Assembly (NCBI GenBank): GCA_035255045.1 | Contig: DATFAA010000054.1 | Span: forward strand, 123,810-187,809 | DNA from: JAGTRP01 sp035255045 | Lineage (GTDB): Bacteria > Pseudomonadota > Gammaproteobacteria > Burkholderiales > Rhodocyclaceae | Direction of reading: 5' to 3' | Length of the DNA: 64,000 nucleotides | In this document: positions 26,753 through 35,659 of the stretch, piece by piece | How positions within the stretch are numbered: the stretch's first letter is position 1 | How the letters are laid out: every line of letters begins with the position of its first letter | Position numbers and translations under genes: made by a program | The notes under the pieces: model-generated | What the model saw: the letters and a program-made list of their open reading frames with translations, nothing else | What the model was told of the DNA's origin: nothing | Database searches by the model: none

Positions 26753-27730
26753 ATGGACAACTTCTTCATCCTCACCATGGTGCTGCTGTTCATCGCGGTC
26801 TTCGCCGCGATCGAGGGCACCTACATCTGGTGGAACGTGACCCGGGGGCCCGAGGTGGCGAAGATGGCAAAGCGCCTGCGCATGATTTCCGCCGGCGGGG
26901 GCGGCGAATCGGCGGAAGCCTCCCTCCTCAAGCAGCGCCTGACCAGTAACAGCCCGGCCTTCGTGCGTATGCTGCTGCTCGTGCACCGGCTCGAGCACGT
27001 GGACCGCCTGCTGGTTCAGAGCGGCACCGACTGGACCCTGTCGAACTACATCGCCTACAGCGCCTGCCTCTTCGCCGCTGGCTTCGTCGGCATGCTGCTG
27101 GGGAGCTACCCCATCCTCGCGGCCCTGCTGGTCGGCCTGGTCCTCGGCGCCCTGCCCACCCTCTACCTGGCGCGCCGCCGAAGCCAGCGCCTGAGGCGCT
27201 TCGAGGAGCTGCTGCCCGAGGCCCTCGACCTGATCGGACGCATGCTGCGCGCCGGGCATGCCCTGTCAGGGGCCATCCAGATGACGGGCTCGGAGATGCC
27301 CGACCCGGTCGGCGAGGAGTTCCAGCAGGCCTTCGATGAAATCAACTTCGGGATTTCGGTGCCCGAGGCCCTGCAGAACCTGGCCAAGCGGGTGCCCAGC
27401 ACCGACCTGGGTTTCTTCGTGGTGGCGGTGCTCATCCAGCGGGAGTCTGGAGGCAACCTGTCCGAAATCCTCGCCAACATCAGCGGCATCATCCGCGAAC
27501 GCCTGAAGCTCTTCGGCAAGGTCCGGGCCCTGTCGGCGGAGGGACGCTTCTCCGGCTACGTCCTGGCCCTGCTGCCCTTCTTCACCGGCTTCTTCTTCTA
27601 CCTCATCGACCGGGATTTCATGTCCCTGCTGTGGACGGACGTCAGCGGCCAGCTCTTCCTCAAGGCGGGACTGGTGTTCATGGTGATCGGCGGGTTCTGG
27701 ATGAGCCGTATCGTGAAAATCCATGTTTAG
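26753..27730 (+). CDS. tadB: TadB, inner-membrane platform protein of the Tad system
   Basis: 325-residue T2SS-F family protein. One N-terminal helix (about residues 3-23), a pair of helices around residues 95-140 and C-terminal helices (about 260-325) flank the cytoplasmic F domain, which contains LLPEALDLIGRMLRAGHALSGAIQ and VVAVLIQRESGGNLSEIL. The latter is the conserved QxxxGGNL signature of TadB/GspF proteins. It should form a heteromeric platform with TadC that couples TadA rotation to pilin insertion. Confidence 0.94.
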   Translation: MDNFFILTMVLLFIAVFAAIEGTYIWWNVTRGPEVAKMAKRLRMISAGGGGESAEASLLKQRLTSNSPAFVRMLLLVHRLEHVDRLLVQSGTDWTLSNYIAYSACLFAAGFVGMLLGSYPILAALLVGLVLGALPTLYLARRRSQRLRRFEELLPEALDLIGRMLRAGHALSGAIQMTGSEMPDPVGEEFQQAFDEINFGISVPEALQNLAKRVPSTDLGFFVVAVLIQRESGGNLSEILANISGIIRERLKLFGKVRALSAEGRFSGYVLALLPFFTGFFFYLIDRDFMSLLWTDVSGQLFLKAGLVFMVIGGFWMSRIVKIHV

Positions 27731-27739
27731 GGGGCCAAC

Positions 27740-28693
27740 ATGACCAATTTCTCCGCGGCCCAATGGCTGTTCATGACCCTGGTCTTCCTGGTCGTCAGCG
27801 GCGTTCCCATGGCGGCCTATTTCACCCTGCGCCGCGGCCCGGCCCAGGCGCGCCTGGAGCGCGTCGCCACGCCGCCGTCGGCCCTCGACACCGTGCCGGA
27901 AGGCGGCAAGTGGGTCGACTCGGTGGTGAAAGCCGTCAAGCCCCTCGCCAAGCTGTCGCTGCCCAGCGGCGGCTGGGAAGGTTCCGAGCTGCGCCGGCGC
28001 TTCATGCAGGCCGGTCTGCGCAATCCCAATGCGCCGATCATCTTCTTCGCCGTCAAGACCGTTGCCGCCGTCGTCCTGCCCCTGTGCTTCTGGCTGGCCA
28101 GGGTATTCATCGACGGCAGCATACCGATGAACAAGTTCTTCATCATCATCGGCTTCCTGTGCGCCCTCGGCTACTACCTGCCGAACTTCATCCTCAACAA
28201 GATGATCGCCGCCCGCAAGCTGGCCATCTTCGAGACCTTTCCCGATGCCCTCGACCTGCTGACCATCTGCGTCGAGGCCGGCCTCAGCCTGGAGGCGGCC
28301 CTCAACCGGGTGGCGGCCGAAATCGAGCTCAACAGCCCGGTCCTGGCCGAGGAACTGCAGCTGGTGTGCCTGGAATTCCGGGCCGGCAGCGGCAAGGAGC
28401 GGGCCCTGCGCAACCTGGCCCTGCGCACCGGCGTGGAGGACATCGACACCCTGGTGGCGATGCTGATCCAGTCCGACAAGATCGGCACCAGCATCGGCGA
28501 TTCCCTGCGCATCCATTCCGAAATGCTGCGGGTGAAGCGCCAGCAGCGGGCCGAGGAACGGGCCGCCAAGGTGGCGGTGAAGCTGATTTTCCCGCTGATC
28601 CTCTGCATATTCCCGTCGATCCTGATCGTGGTGGCCGGCCCGGCCATGATCCGGATCGCCAAGATGCTGCCTGCCCTGGTCGGCGCCGGCTGA
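27740..28693 (+). CDS. tadC: TadC, inner-membrane platform protein of the Tad system
   Basis: 317-residue companion of TadB with the same F-domain architecture. Helices lie at about residues 8-27 and around 100-155, then a cytoplasmic domain with FPDALDLLTICVEAGLSLEAAL and LVAMLIQSDKIGTSIGDSLR. Two C-terminal helices complete it (about 280-317). The ATG at 27740 follows AGGGGGCC, 9 bp after tadB. Confidence 0.94.
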   Translation: MTNFSAAQWLFMTLVFLVVSGVPMAAYFTLRRGPAQARLERVATPPSALDTVPEGGKWVDSVVKAVKPLAKLSLPSGGWEGSELRRRFMQAGLRNPNAPIIFFAVKTVAAVVLPLCFWLARVFIDGSIPMNKFFIIIGFLCALGYYLPNFILNKMIAARKLAIFETFPDALDLLTICVEAGLSLEAALNRVAAEIELNSPVLAEELQLVCLEFRAGSGKERALRNLALRTGVEDIDTLVAMLIQSDKIGTSIGDSLRIHSEMLRVKRQQRAEERAAKVAVKLIFPLILCIFPSILIVVAGPAMIRIAKMLPALVGAG

Positions 28694-28716
28694 CCATGGC
28701 TCGGGGAGGTGTCCAA

Positions 28717-29931
28717 ATGATGAAACCCAAAGCCCTCGTGACCATCCTTTCGGTGTCCCTGGCCGCCTGCACGGCGACCCTGGGGGACAAGCAGGCCTGG
28801 GAGGCCAGGCCGGTGCTGGATGTCCGCCACGGCATGGCGAGCGCCAGCGCCAATGTCCAGCTCGGGCGCTACCAGCAGGAGCAGGGCAATCCGGCCGCCG
28901 CCGAAGCGTTCTACCAAAAGGCCCTGGCCATCGATCCGAAGAACGTGGACGCCCTGAATGCCCTGGGCCGGCTGTACGCGGAACGGGGCGACCTGCAACG
29001 GGCGGCTGCGACCTTCCGGCGGGTGGCCGAGCTGGCGCCCCAGCGCGCCTATCTCCACAACAATGTCGGCTATGCCCTCTATCTCCAGGGCCTCTACGCC
29101 GAGGCCGTCGACGCCCTGCGCCGGGCGGTGAGGCTCCTGCCCGGCTACGAGCGTGCCTGGGCCAATCTCGAAAAGGCGGCCCTCAGGGCGGGGATGCCGG
29201 AGGTGGCGGCCCTGGCTGCCCGGCATAGGCTGGCGGAAGACCGGCCGGTGGCAGCCGTCGAGCCGAAGGCTCCCGCCGGGGATTCCGGCCCCCGGCCGGT
29301 GCAGCTCTCCGATATCGTTCCCCAGGCCGGCGACCAGGGGGCCATCGAAGCCTTCCCGGCGGTTGCCGCGGCCGGGCCGGCGGTGACGGTGACGCCCGTG
29401 GCCGGCCCCCCGGCCATCACGGTGCGCGACATCCCGGCCCAGGCGGCGACTTCAGGCAGGCTGGGCGACGCCGCCGCTGCCGCGCCGGCAGTGATCGTCT
29501 TCGACCGGGAGTCCACCGCGTCGCCGGCCGGCTCGCCGCCCGATCATGCCGCCACGGCGGCGGCGCCATCTCCGATGCCAAAAGCGCGGATCGAGGTGTC
29601 CAACGGCAACGGCGTCACCGGCTTCGCCCGGCGCATCCGGAGCCAGCTCGAGAATGATGGGGTCAAGGTGGCGCGGATGACCAATTACCCATCCTTCAAC
29701 GTTGCGCAGACCATCATCGAGTACCGGGAGGGATACGCCTGGGCGGCCCAGGCGCTGCAGGACCAGCTGGGCAAGCCGGCGGCCGTGAGCGCAACCCATG
29801 GCAGCCGCCCGGGTACGGACGTCCGGGTCATCCTCGGGCGGGACTGGCCGGCCCAGACCCGGACCGCCGATGCCCGGCCGGGGACGCCCCGTTCCGCCAA
29901 GGCCGGGACCGTGGGCGGCGGCGACGTCTAG
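28717..29931 (+). CDS. tadD: TadD-like TPR lipoprotein with C-terminal LytR_C domain
   Basis: 404-residue predicted lipoprotein (lipobox LAAC, Cys near residue 17). About four TPR units cover residues 45-160 (NPAAAEAFYQKALAIDPKN, HNNVGYALYLQGLYAEAVDA), as in TadD, which aids secretin assembly. A Pro/Ala-rich linker follows. The last 110 residues form a LytR_C-type domain (RIEVSNGNGVTGFARRIRSQL to DVRVILGRDW), a fold associated with the cell envelope. ATG at 28717 is chosen from the GGGGAGG site at 28703. A GTG/ATG upstream near tadC is less well placed. The fusion suggests envelope or peptidoglycan contact in addition to secretin support. Confidence 0.88.
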   Translation: MMKPKALVTILSVSLAACTATLGDKQAWEARPVLDVRHGMASASANVQLGRYQQEQGNPAAAEAFYQKALAIDPKNVDALNALGRLYAERGDLQRAAATFRRVAELAPQRAYLHNNVGYALYLQGLYAEAVDALRRAVRLLPGYERAWANLEKAALRAGMPEVAALAARHRLAEDRPVAAVEPKAPAGDSGPRPVQLSDIVPQAGDQGAIEAFPAVAAAGPAVTVTPVAGPPAITVRDIPAQAATSGRLGDAAAAAPAVIVFDRESTASPAGSPPDHAATAAAPSPMPKARIEVSNGNGVTGFARRIRSQLENDGVKVARMTNYPSFNVAQTIIEYREGYAWAAQALQDQLGKPAAVSATHGSRPGTDVRVILGRDWPAQTRTADARPGTPRSAKAGTVGGGDV

Positions 29932-29993
29932 GGACGGCGAGGATCTTGTCGTAGCCTGAAGAGCCCCTGGCTCGCGGATACGGGAAGACAACC

Positions 29994-31154
29994 GTGGCCA
30001 TTCCCCGCCATGTCGATGCCGGAATGGACCAACGTACATCCCCGCTGAAAGCCGATTCCGTGGAGAATCCGGCCAGCCTGCCGTTGCGCTGGGACGACCA
30101 GGAACTCCGGCAGTCGCTGACGCGGGTCATCATCACGTTCGGGATCGCGCTCTTCAACGGGTTGCGCGCCTTCGTCGAGCATGAGCCCGTCGTCGGCGGC
30201 ATCGTGGTCACCGTCGGCGTCTACCTGGGCTACTCCCTGCTGCACCTCGCCTGGGTCGCGGGCTACCCCGGGAACCATGCGGCCAGGCGCATCATCGGCA
30301 TCGTCGGCGACCAGGGGGCCTGTACGGCGGCCTTCCTGATCGGCGGCGAAAAGGCATTTCCCTTCTTCGTGGTGTACATCTGGGTATCCGTCGGCAACGG
30401 CATGCGCTTCGGATCGGCATACATGTACGTCGCCACCGTGGCCGGCGCCGTCGGGTTCAGCCTGGCGGCCTGGCTGCGCGGCTTTGCCCTGCCCCATTTC
30501 GACCTCGTGCTGGGCATATTGGTATCGATCATTGCCATCCCGCTGTTCGTGCGCAAGCTCTTCGCCCAGCTCGAGGGCGCCAACCAGCGGCTGCAGGCGC
30601 TGGCGCTGCAATTGCAGCACGACGCCACCCACGACCAGCTCACCGGCCTCGCCAACCGCGCTGTCTTCTTCGACCGGCTGAATCACATCATCGATCGCCG
30701 GGACCGGCATCCGGCCCCGTGCGCCGTCATCTACTTCGACATCGACCGCTTCAAGAGCATCAACGACGACTACGGGCATTCCGTGGGCGACGAACTGCTG
30801 CGCCAGATATCCTCCGAAGTCGAGGCGGGTATCCGCAAGGAAGATAACTTCTGCCGGCTGGCGGGCGACGAGTTCGTGGTGCTCATCGAGGACGTGGCGT
30901 CGGAAGAGGCCGCTGCCCGGATCGCGGCCACGGTGCAGGCCGCTGTCGCCACGCCGCGGACCATCGAGGGCCATGCCATCGAGGTGTCGGCCAGCATCGG
31001 CATCGCCCTGTATCCGGACGGCATCAACAACGAAGATGCCCGTTCGGTGGCGAATCGGGCCGATATCGCCATGTACCACTCCAAGCGCCACGGCAGGGGG
31101 CGCCAGACCTTGTACCGCCCCGACCTGGCAACCGCAGCCGCCACCGGGCCTTGA
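29994..31154 (+). CDS. Membrane diguanylate cyclase (GGDEF domain)
   Basis: 386-residue inner-membrane protein with five or six hydrophobic helices in residues 45-190 (a MASE-like sensor) followed by a GGDEF domain. The active-site motif is LAGDEFVVL, a common and usually active AGDEF variant, with an RKED inhibitory site five residues upstream. DFDID-type metal ligands are in YFDIDRFKSINDDYGH. GTG at 29994 follows GGGAAG; ATG at 30024 is an alternative. It lies 62 bp after tadD in the same direction and may supply c-di-GMP to control the Tad pilus or the secretion operon downstream; that link is positional. Confidence 0.92.
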   Translation: MAIPRHVDAGMDQRTSPLKADSVENPASLPLRWDDQELRQSLTRVIITFGIALFNGLRAFVEHEPVVGGIVVTVGVYLGYSLLHLAWVAGYPGNHAARRIIGIVGDQGACTAAFLIGGEKAFPFFVVYIWVSVGNGMRFGSAYMYVATVAGAVGFSLAAWLRGFALPHFDLVLGILVSIIAIPLFVRKLFAQLEGANQRLQALALQLQHDATHDQLTGLANRAVFFDRLNHIIDRRDRHPAPCAVIYFDIDRFKSINDDYGHSVGDELLRQISSEVEAGIRKEDNFCRLAGDEFVVLIEDVASEEAAARIAATVQAAVATPRTIEGHAIEVSASIGIALYPDGINNEDARSVANRADIAMYHSKRHGRGRQTLYRPDLATAAATGP

Positions 31155-31285
31155 GGCGTAGCGGCGCCTCCCTCGCTTTAGGCGCTCGCCCGCGGCGCTC
31201 CGTGATTGCCGCTTCTCCCCTGCCATTTTTCAGGTCCCGACCTGCCCCGATACCGGTGGGATAGCCGGAACTGCACCGGGGGCAG

Positions 31286-31325
31286 CCAATCCAATCCGGA
31301 CTGGCGCGTCGAGTCCGGGGATTGG
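31286..31325 (+). other. Long stem-loop upstream of the secretion/polysaccharide operon
   Basis: CCAATCC (31286-31292) pairs with GGATTGG (31319-31325), and CCGGACT (31296-31302) pairs with AGTCCGG (31312-31318). The result is a 14-bp stem with a 3-nt bulge (AAT) and a 9-nt loop. It lies 123 bp before the gspF start within the 293-bp gap 31155-31447 and has no U-tract. A 5' leader structure or factor-dependent terminator are both possible. I see nothing else definite in this gap. Confidence 0.65.
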
Positions 31326-31447
31326 CCATGGCTGGAATATCCCGCCTGGGGGCGAAAGCATAGAGCTGGCCCATGCCCGCGGCATTGCAGTGGCTTGCGG
31401 CCCCGCGGCTCACGGACAAGGGAGTCGAAATTGTATCGAGACAGCGC

Positions 31448-32641
31448 ATGCGTTATGAGGTGAAAGCCGTCAAGGGCGCCGGCGTGGCGTCCCTGTCCAT
31501 CGAGGCGGCGAGCGACGCCGATGCCACCCAGCGGGCCCAGGGCATGGGCTACCGGGTCCTCACCGTCCGCCCGGTCGCTTCCTTTTCCCTCGCCAACCTC
31601 CGCATCGGCCGGCGGGCGGCCTTTCCCCTGGTGCTGTTCACCCAGGAGCTGCTGGCGCTGCTCGGCGCCGGCCTGCCGCTGCTGGAAGCCATCGAGACCC
31701 TGGTGGAGAAGGAGCACCGGCCGGAGGCCCGGCGGGTGCTGGAAGGTGTCATCCGCGTCCTCCACGAGGGCCAGACCCTGTCCGCCGCCCTCGAGCAGTT
31801 CCCGGCCGTCTTCCCGGCCCTCTACGTGGCGACGGTGCGGGCCAGCGAGCGCACCGGCGCCCTGACCGAGGCCCTGGCCCGCTACGTCGCCTACCAGTCC
31901 CAGGTGGAGGCGGTGAAGAAGAAGGTGGTGAGCTCCGCCATCTACCCGACCCTGCTCATGGTGGTGGGCGGCCTGGTGGTGCTCTTCCTCATGGGCTACG
32001 TGGTGCCCCGCTTCGCCGGGGTCTATGAAAGCATGGGCAGCGACCTGCCCCTCTTCTCCCGCCTGCTCCTGGCCTGGGGCGAGCTCCTCAACGCCCACGC
32101 CGTGGCCATGCTGGTGGGGGGGGTCGTGGTACTGGCGGGCCTCGCCTACGCCGTCATGCACCCGGGTTTCAAGCGCTGGTTCGGCACCCGGATGTGGGCC
32201 ATCCCGGGGGTCGGCGAGCGCATGCGGGTCTATCAGCTGGCCCGCTTCTACCGCACCGTCGGCATGCTGCTGGCCGGCGGCATCCCGGTGGTGAGCGCCC
32301 TGGAGATGGTCTCCGGGCTCCTGCAGCCCACCCTGCGCGGCCAGCTCCAGCAGGCCGCCCGGGAAATCCGCGAGGGCCATCCCATTTCCCGGGCCATGGA
32401 CCACAACGGCCTGACCACGCCGGTGGCCTCCCGCATGCTGCGGGTGGGCGAGGGCACCGGCCAGATGGGCGAAATGATGGAGCGCATCGCCATCTTCCAC
32501 GAGGAGGAGATGGCCCGCTGGGTGGACTGGTTCACCCGCCTCTTCGAGCCCATCCTCATGGCCTTCATCGGCCTCGTCATCGGGGCCATCGTGGTCCTGA
32601 TGTACATGCCCATCTTCGAACTGGCAGGAAGCATCAAATGA
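31448..32641 (+). CDS. gspF: Type II secretion inner-membrane platform protein GspF-like
   Basis: 397-residue GspF/PilC-family protein with two T2SSF domains (VLFTQELLALLGAGLPLLEAI and LARFYRTVGMLLAGGIPVVSA) and three membrane segments (about residues 170-195, 215-240, 370-395). ATG at 31448 gives the usual MRYEVKAV start; an in-frame ATG at 31373 would add 25 residues without support. It is the first gene of an operon in which nearly every start overlaps the previous stop, beginning with ATGA into gspE. Confidence 0.92.
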   Translation: MRYEVKAVKGAGVASLSIEAASDADATQRAQGMGYRVLTVRPVASFSLANLRIGRRAAFPLVLFTQELLALLGAGLPLLEAIETLVEKEHRPEARRVLEGVIRVLHEGQTLSAALEQFPAVFPALYVATVRASERTGALTEALARYVAYQSQVEAVKKKVVSSAIYPTLLMVVGGLVVLFLMGYVVPRFAGVYESMGSDLPLFSRLLLAWGELLNAHAVAMLVGGVVVLAGLAYAVMHPGFKRWFGTRMWAIPGVGERMRVYQLARFYRTVGMLLAGGIPVVSALEMVSGLLQPTLRGQLQQAAREIREGHPISRAMDHNGLTTPVASRMLRVGEGTGQMGEMMERIAIFHEEEMARWVDWFTRLFEPILMAFIGLVIGAIVVLMYMPIFELAGSIK

Positions 32642-34320
32642 ACGACCTCGATACCCCGGTTTCCCGTTTTTCCCCCGAGCAGATCGCCGCCGCCCGCCAC
32701 GAGGCCAAGGTCAGCGGCCGTCCCCTGCTGGTGGTGCTGGAGGAGCAGGCCGGCCTGCCGGCCGTGGATTTCCTGGCCGTCCTGGCCCACACCTTCCGCT
32801 ACGCCTGGGTGGACATCAAGGCCCTTTTCCGGCTGAAGCCCCAGTGGGACCTCATCCCCTTCCCCCGGGCGGCCCAGCGGGACTGCCTGGCCATGCGGGA
32901 CGCCGAGGGCAAGCTGCGCCTGGTGTTCGCCGATCCCTTCGACGCCGGGCTCCTGGCCTGGGCCGAGAGCCAGGTGCGCCAGCCCTTCACCCCCTGCCTG
33001 GTGCATCGGGCCGACCTGGCGGTCTATCTCTCCCGCCAGGAGGAGACCATGCACGCCATGGAGGCCATGCTGCCGGACACCGAGGGCGCGACGGCGGCCG
33101 GCGGCACGGCCGAGGACCTTTCCCTGCGGGCCATCAGCGAGGACACCAGCCAGGTGGTGCGGCTGGTGCACTCCATCATCTACGACGGCCTCAAGGCCGG
33201 GGCCAGCGACATCCACCTGGAAACCGACGCCGGCGGCCTGGTCATCAAGTACCGCATCGACGGCGTCCTCACCCAGGTGGGGGCGACGGCCGGGCAGGAA
33301 ATGGCGGAACAGGTCATCTCCCGCATCAAGGTGATGTCGGAGCTGGACATCGCCGAGCGCCGCGTCCCCCAGGACGGGCGCTTCAAGGTGGCGGTGCGGG
33401 GCCGGGAGGTGGACTTCCGGGTTTCCATCATGCCCAGCATCTTCGGCGAGGACGCGGTGCTGCGCATCCTGGACCGCCGCGCCCTGTCCAGCCAGGGGCT
33501 GTCCCTCGACATCCTGGGCTTCGATCCGGAGTCCATCGCCAATTTCCGCCGCCTCATCCACGAGCCCTACGGCATGGTCCTGGTCACCGGCCCCACCGGC
33601 TCGGGCAAGACCACCACCCTCTACGGGGCGGTGTGCGAGGTGAACCAGGGCCAGGACAAGTTCATCACCATCGAGGACCCGGTGGAATACCAGCTCTCCG
33701 GGGTGCTGCAGATCCAGGTGAACGAGAAGAAGGGCCTGACATTCGCCAAGGGCCTGCGCTCCATCCTGCGCCACGACCCGGACAAGATCCTGGTGGGCGA
33801 GATCCGCGACGCCGAGACCGCCCAGATCGCCATCCAGGCCGCCCTCACCGGCCACCTGGTGTTCACCACGGTGCACGCCAACAACGTCTTCGACGTGCTC
33901 GGCCGCTTCACCCACATTGGCGTGGACCCCTACAGCTTCGTTTCGGCCCTCAACGGCATCATGGCCCAGCGCCTGGTGCGGGTGAACTGCCCCCAGTGCT
34001 CCCGGGCGGACCGGCCCTCGCCCCAGCTCATCGCCGATTCCGGCATTTCCCCGGAGGACGCCGCCACCTTCAATTTCCGCCACGGCCGCGGCTGCGGCGA
34101 ATGCCGGGGCACCGGCTTCAAGGGCCGCAAGGCCATCGCCGAGATGCTCAACCTCAACGACGAGATCCGGGAGCTCATCATCGCCCGGGAGCCCATCCGC
34201 CGCATCAAGGAAGCCGCCCGGCAAAGCGGCACCCGCTACCTGCGGGAGGCGGCCCTGGACCTGGTCAGGAAGGGCGAGACGACCCTACAGGAGATCAACC
34301 GTGTCACTTTCGTGGCGTGA
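32638..34320 (+). CDS. gspE: Type II secretion / type IV pilus assembly ATPase GspE-like
   Basis: 560-residue hexameric ATPase. An N-terminal GspE_N domain (residues 5-150) includes GRPLLVVLEEQAGLPAVDFL. The ATPase core has GPTGSGKTTTLYGA near residue 318, the Asp box TIEDPVEYQL, the Walker B LRHDPDKILVGEIRD and a His box VFTTVHANN. A zinc-binding tetracysteine site (CPQCSRAD and CGECRGTG) sits near residues 450-490, as in GspE, MshE and PilB. It is the only assembly ATPase of this operon; no retraction ATPase is linked. Confidence 0.95.
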   Translation: MNDLDTPVSRFSPEQIAAARHEAKVSGRPLLVVLEEQAGLPAVDFLAVLAHTFRYAWVDIKALFRLKPQWDLIPFPRAAQRDCLAMRDAEGKLRLVFADPFDAGLLAWAESQVRQPFTPCLVHRADLAVYLSRQEETMHAMEAMLPDTEGATAAGGTAEDLSLRAISEDTSQVVRLVHSIIYDGLKAGASDIHLETDAGGLVIKYRIDGVLTQVGATAGQEMAEQVISRIKVMSELDIAERRVPQDGRFKVAVRGREVDFRVSIMPSIFGEDAVLRILDRRALSSQGLSLDILGFDPESIANFRRLIHEPYGMVLVTGPTGSGKTTTLYGAVCEVNQGQDKFITIEDPVEYQLSGVLQIQVNEKKGLTFAKGLRSILRHDPDKILVGEIRDAETAQIAIQAALTGHLVFTTVHANNVFDVLGRFTHIGVDPYSFVSALNGIMAQRLVRVNCPQCSRADRPSPQLIADSGISPEDAATFNFRHGRGCGECRGTGFKGRKAIAEMLNLNDEIRELIIAREPIRRIKEAARQSGTRYLREAALDLVRKGETTLQEINRVTFVA

Positions 34321-35128
34321 CCGCCTGCAGGTTGTCCTCACCCCCCGGCGGGTGGCGCTGGTCCGCCTCGGCAAGGGCCTGGGAAACCGGGTGACGGCCC
34401 GGGCGATCGTGCCCTGCCCGGAGCCCGCCGGGGAGGGCGAAGCCCCCTGGCAGCCGGCCCTCATCGCCCTGCAGACGGCCCTGGCCGACCGGCGCTGGAA
34501 ACGGGCCGAGGTGCGGGCCGTCCTCTCCAGCCACTTCGTCCACTACCTCGTCATTCCCTGGCAGGAGAAGGTCGGCACCGACGAGGAGCAGCGGGCCCTG
34601 GTGGCCTACAGCTTCAGCGAGGTATACGGGGAGGCCGCCGCCGACTGGGAATTCATCTGGAACGAGGGCCGCCCGCCGGCCCCCTCCCTGGCCTGCGCCG
34701 TGGACCGGCGGCTCCTGGCCGGGCTGCGGGACGCCTGCACCGCCGCCGGCCTGCCCCTGACCTCCGTCCAGCCCTACCTGGCGGCGGCCTTCAACCGCTG
34801 GCGCAACGAGCTGGACGGCCGGCGGGAGTGGTTCCTCCTGGCCGAGGAGGGGCGCCTGTGCCTGGCCTGGTTCCAGGACGAGGACTGGGCCGGCCTCCAT
34901 TGCCAGCAGGTGGGCGAGGACTGGGGCCCGGAACTGCCCCAGATCCTGGAGCGCGCCCTCCTCCTGTCCGGTCGCGACCAGCCGCCGGAGCGGCTGGCCA
35001 TCGCCGCCCCTGGGCAGGCGCCGGGGAACCTCGCCCTGGCCGAGGGCTGGTCGGGCCGGACACTCAAGCTGCCCTCCTCTCCCGGCCTGGCGCCGGGCGA
35101 GGATGCCGCCTACGCCATGGCGTTCTAA
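34301..35128 (+). CDS. PilM/GspL-like cytoplasmic actin-fold component
   Basis: 275-residue protein that overlaps gspE by 20 bp. It has no membrane helix. The layout (VRAVLSSHFVHYLVIPWQEKV, then AYSFSEVYGEAAADWEF, CAVDRRLLAGLRDACTAAGL, and LTSVQPYLAAAFNRW) resembles the actin-like domain of PilM, MshI and the cytoplasmic half of GspL, which link the ATPase to the inner-membrane assembly. The fold call rests on this pattern and on position before PilN- and PilO-like genes, not on a firm motif. Confidence 0.7.
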   Translation: MSLSWRDRLQVVLTPRRVALVRLGKGLGNRVTARAIVPCPEPAGEGEAPWQPALIALQTALADRRWKRAEVRAVLSSHFVHYLVIPWQEKVGTDEEQRALVAYSFSEVYGEAAADWEFIWNEGRPPAPSLACAVDRRLLAGLRDACTAAGLPLTSVQPYLAAAFNRWRNELDGRREWFLLAEEGRLCLAWFQDEDWAGLHCQQVGEDWGPELPQILERALLLSGRDQPPERLAIAAPGQAPGNLALAEGWSGRTLKLPSSPGLAPGEDAAYAMAF

Positions 35129-35134
35129 GCCGCC

Positions 35135-35659
35135 ATGCAGCCCCTCGACCTCGACTTCCAGCCCCGCCCCTACTCGGCAGCCGGCATCGCCCTCCTGGTC
35201 GCCGGCCTCCTCGCCAGCGGCGCCGCCCTGGTGCACTACCGGGGGGGGGCCGAGGAACTCTCCGCCCAGCAGGGGGAACTGGCCCGCCTCCAGCAGCCGC
35301 CCCGGGGGCGGGTCCTGCCCCGGGCCGGGGACGACCAGGAGATGCAGCAGATGGTGCAGGCGGCCAGCGTCGTCGCCCGGGACATCCAGCGCCCCTGGGA
35401 GGCGCTGTTCAAGGCCCTGGAGGAAGCCAAGACCGATGAGATCGCCCTCCTCACCCTCAACCCGGACGCCTCCCGGGGCGCCGTGCAGATCGCCGGCGAG
35501 GCCAAGAGCCGCGACGCCATCCTGGCCTTCGTGGACCGCCTGGGCCAGGGCGGCGTGCTGAAGAACGTCTTCCTGGCCGAGGACCAGCTCCAGCAGCAGG
35601 ACCCGGAGAAGCCCTACCGCTTCCTCATCACCGCCGACTGGGCGGGGACGGCCCCATGA
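35135..35659 (+). CDS. PilN/GspL-C-like inner-membrane protein
   Basis: 174-residue bitopic protein with a helix at about residues 16-34, a periplasmic helical stretch rich in Gln and Glu (GGAEELSAQQGELARLQQ) and a C-terminal ferredoxin-like domain (EIALLTLNPDASRGAVQIAGE to RFLITADW). This is the PilN arrangement. The stop overlaps the next start (ATGA). The call is structural and positional. Confidence 0.7.
   Translation: MQPLDLDFQPRPYSAAGIALLVAGLLASGAALVHYRGGAEELSAQQGELARLQQPPRGRVLPRAGDDQEMQQMVQAASVVARDIQRPWEALFKALEEAKTDEIALLTLNPDASRGAVQIAGEAKSRDAILAFVDRLGQGGVLKNVFLAEDQLQQQDPEKPYRFLITADWAGTAP

Noticed and set aside
31206..31463. 85-codon frame in the gap before gspF
   Set aside because: It contains the long hairpin, has no ribosome site or domain, and overlaps the gspF start in another frame.
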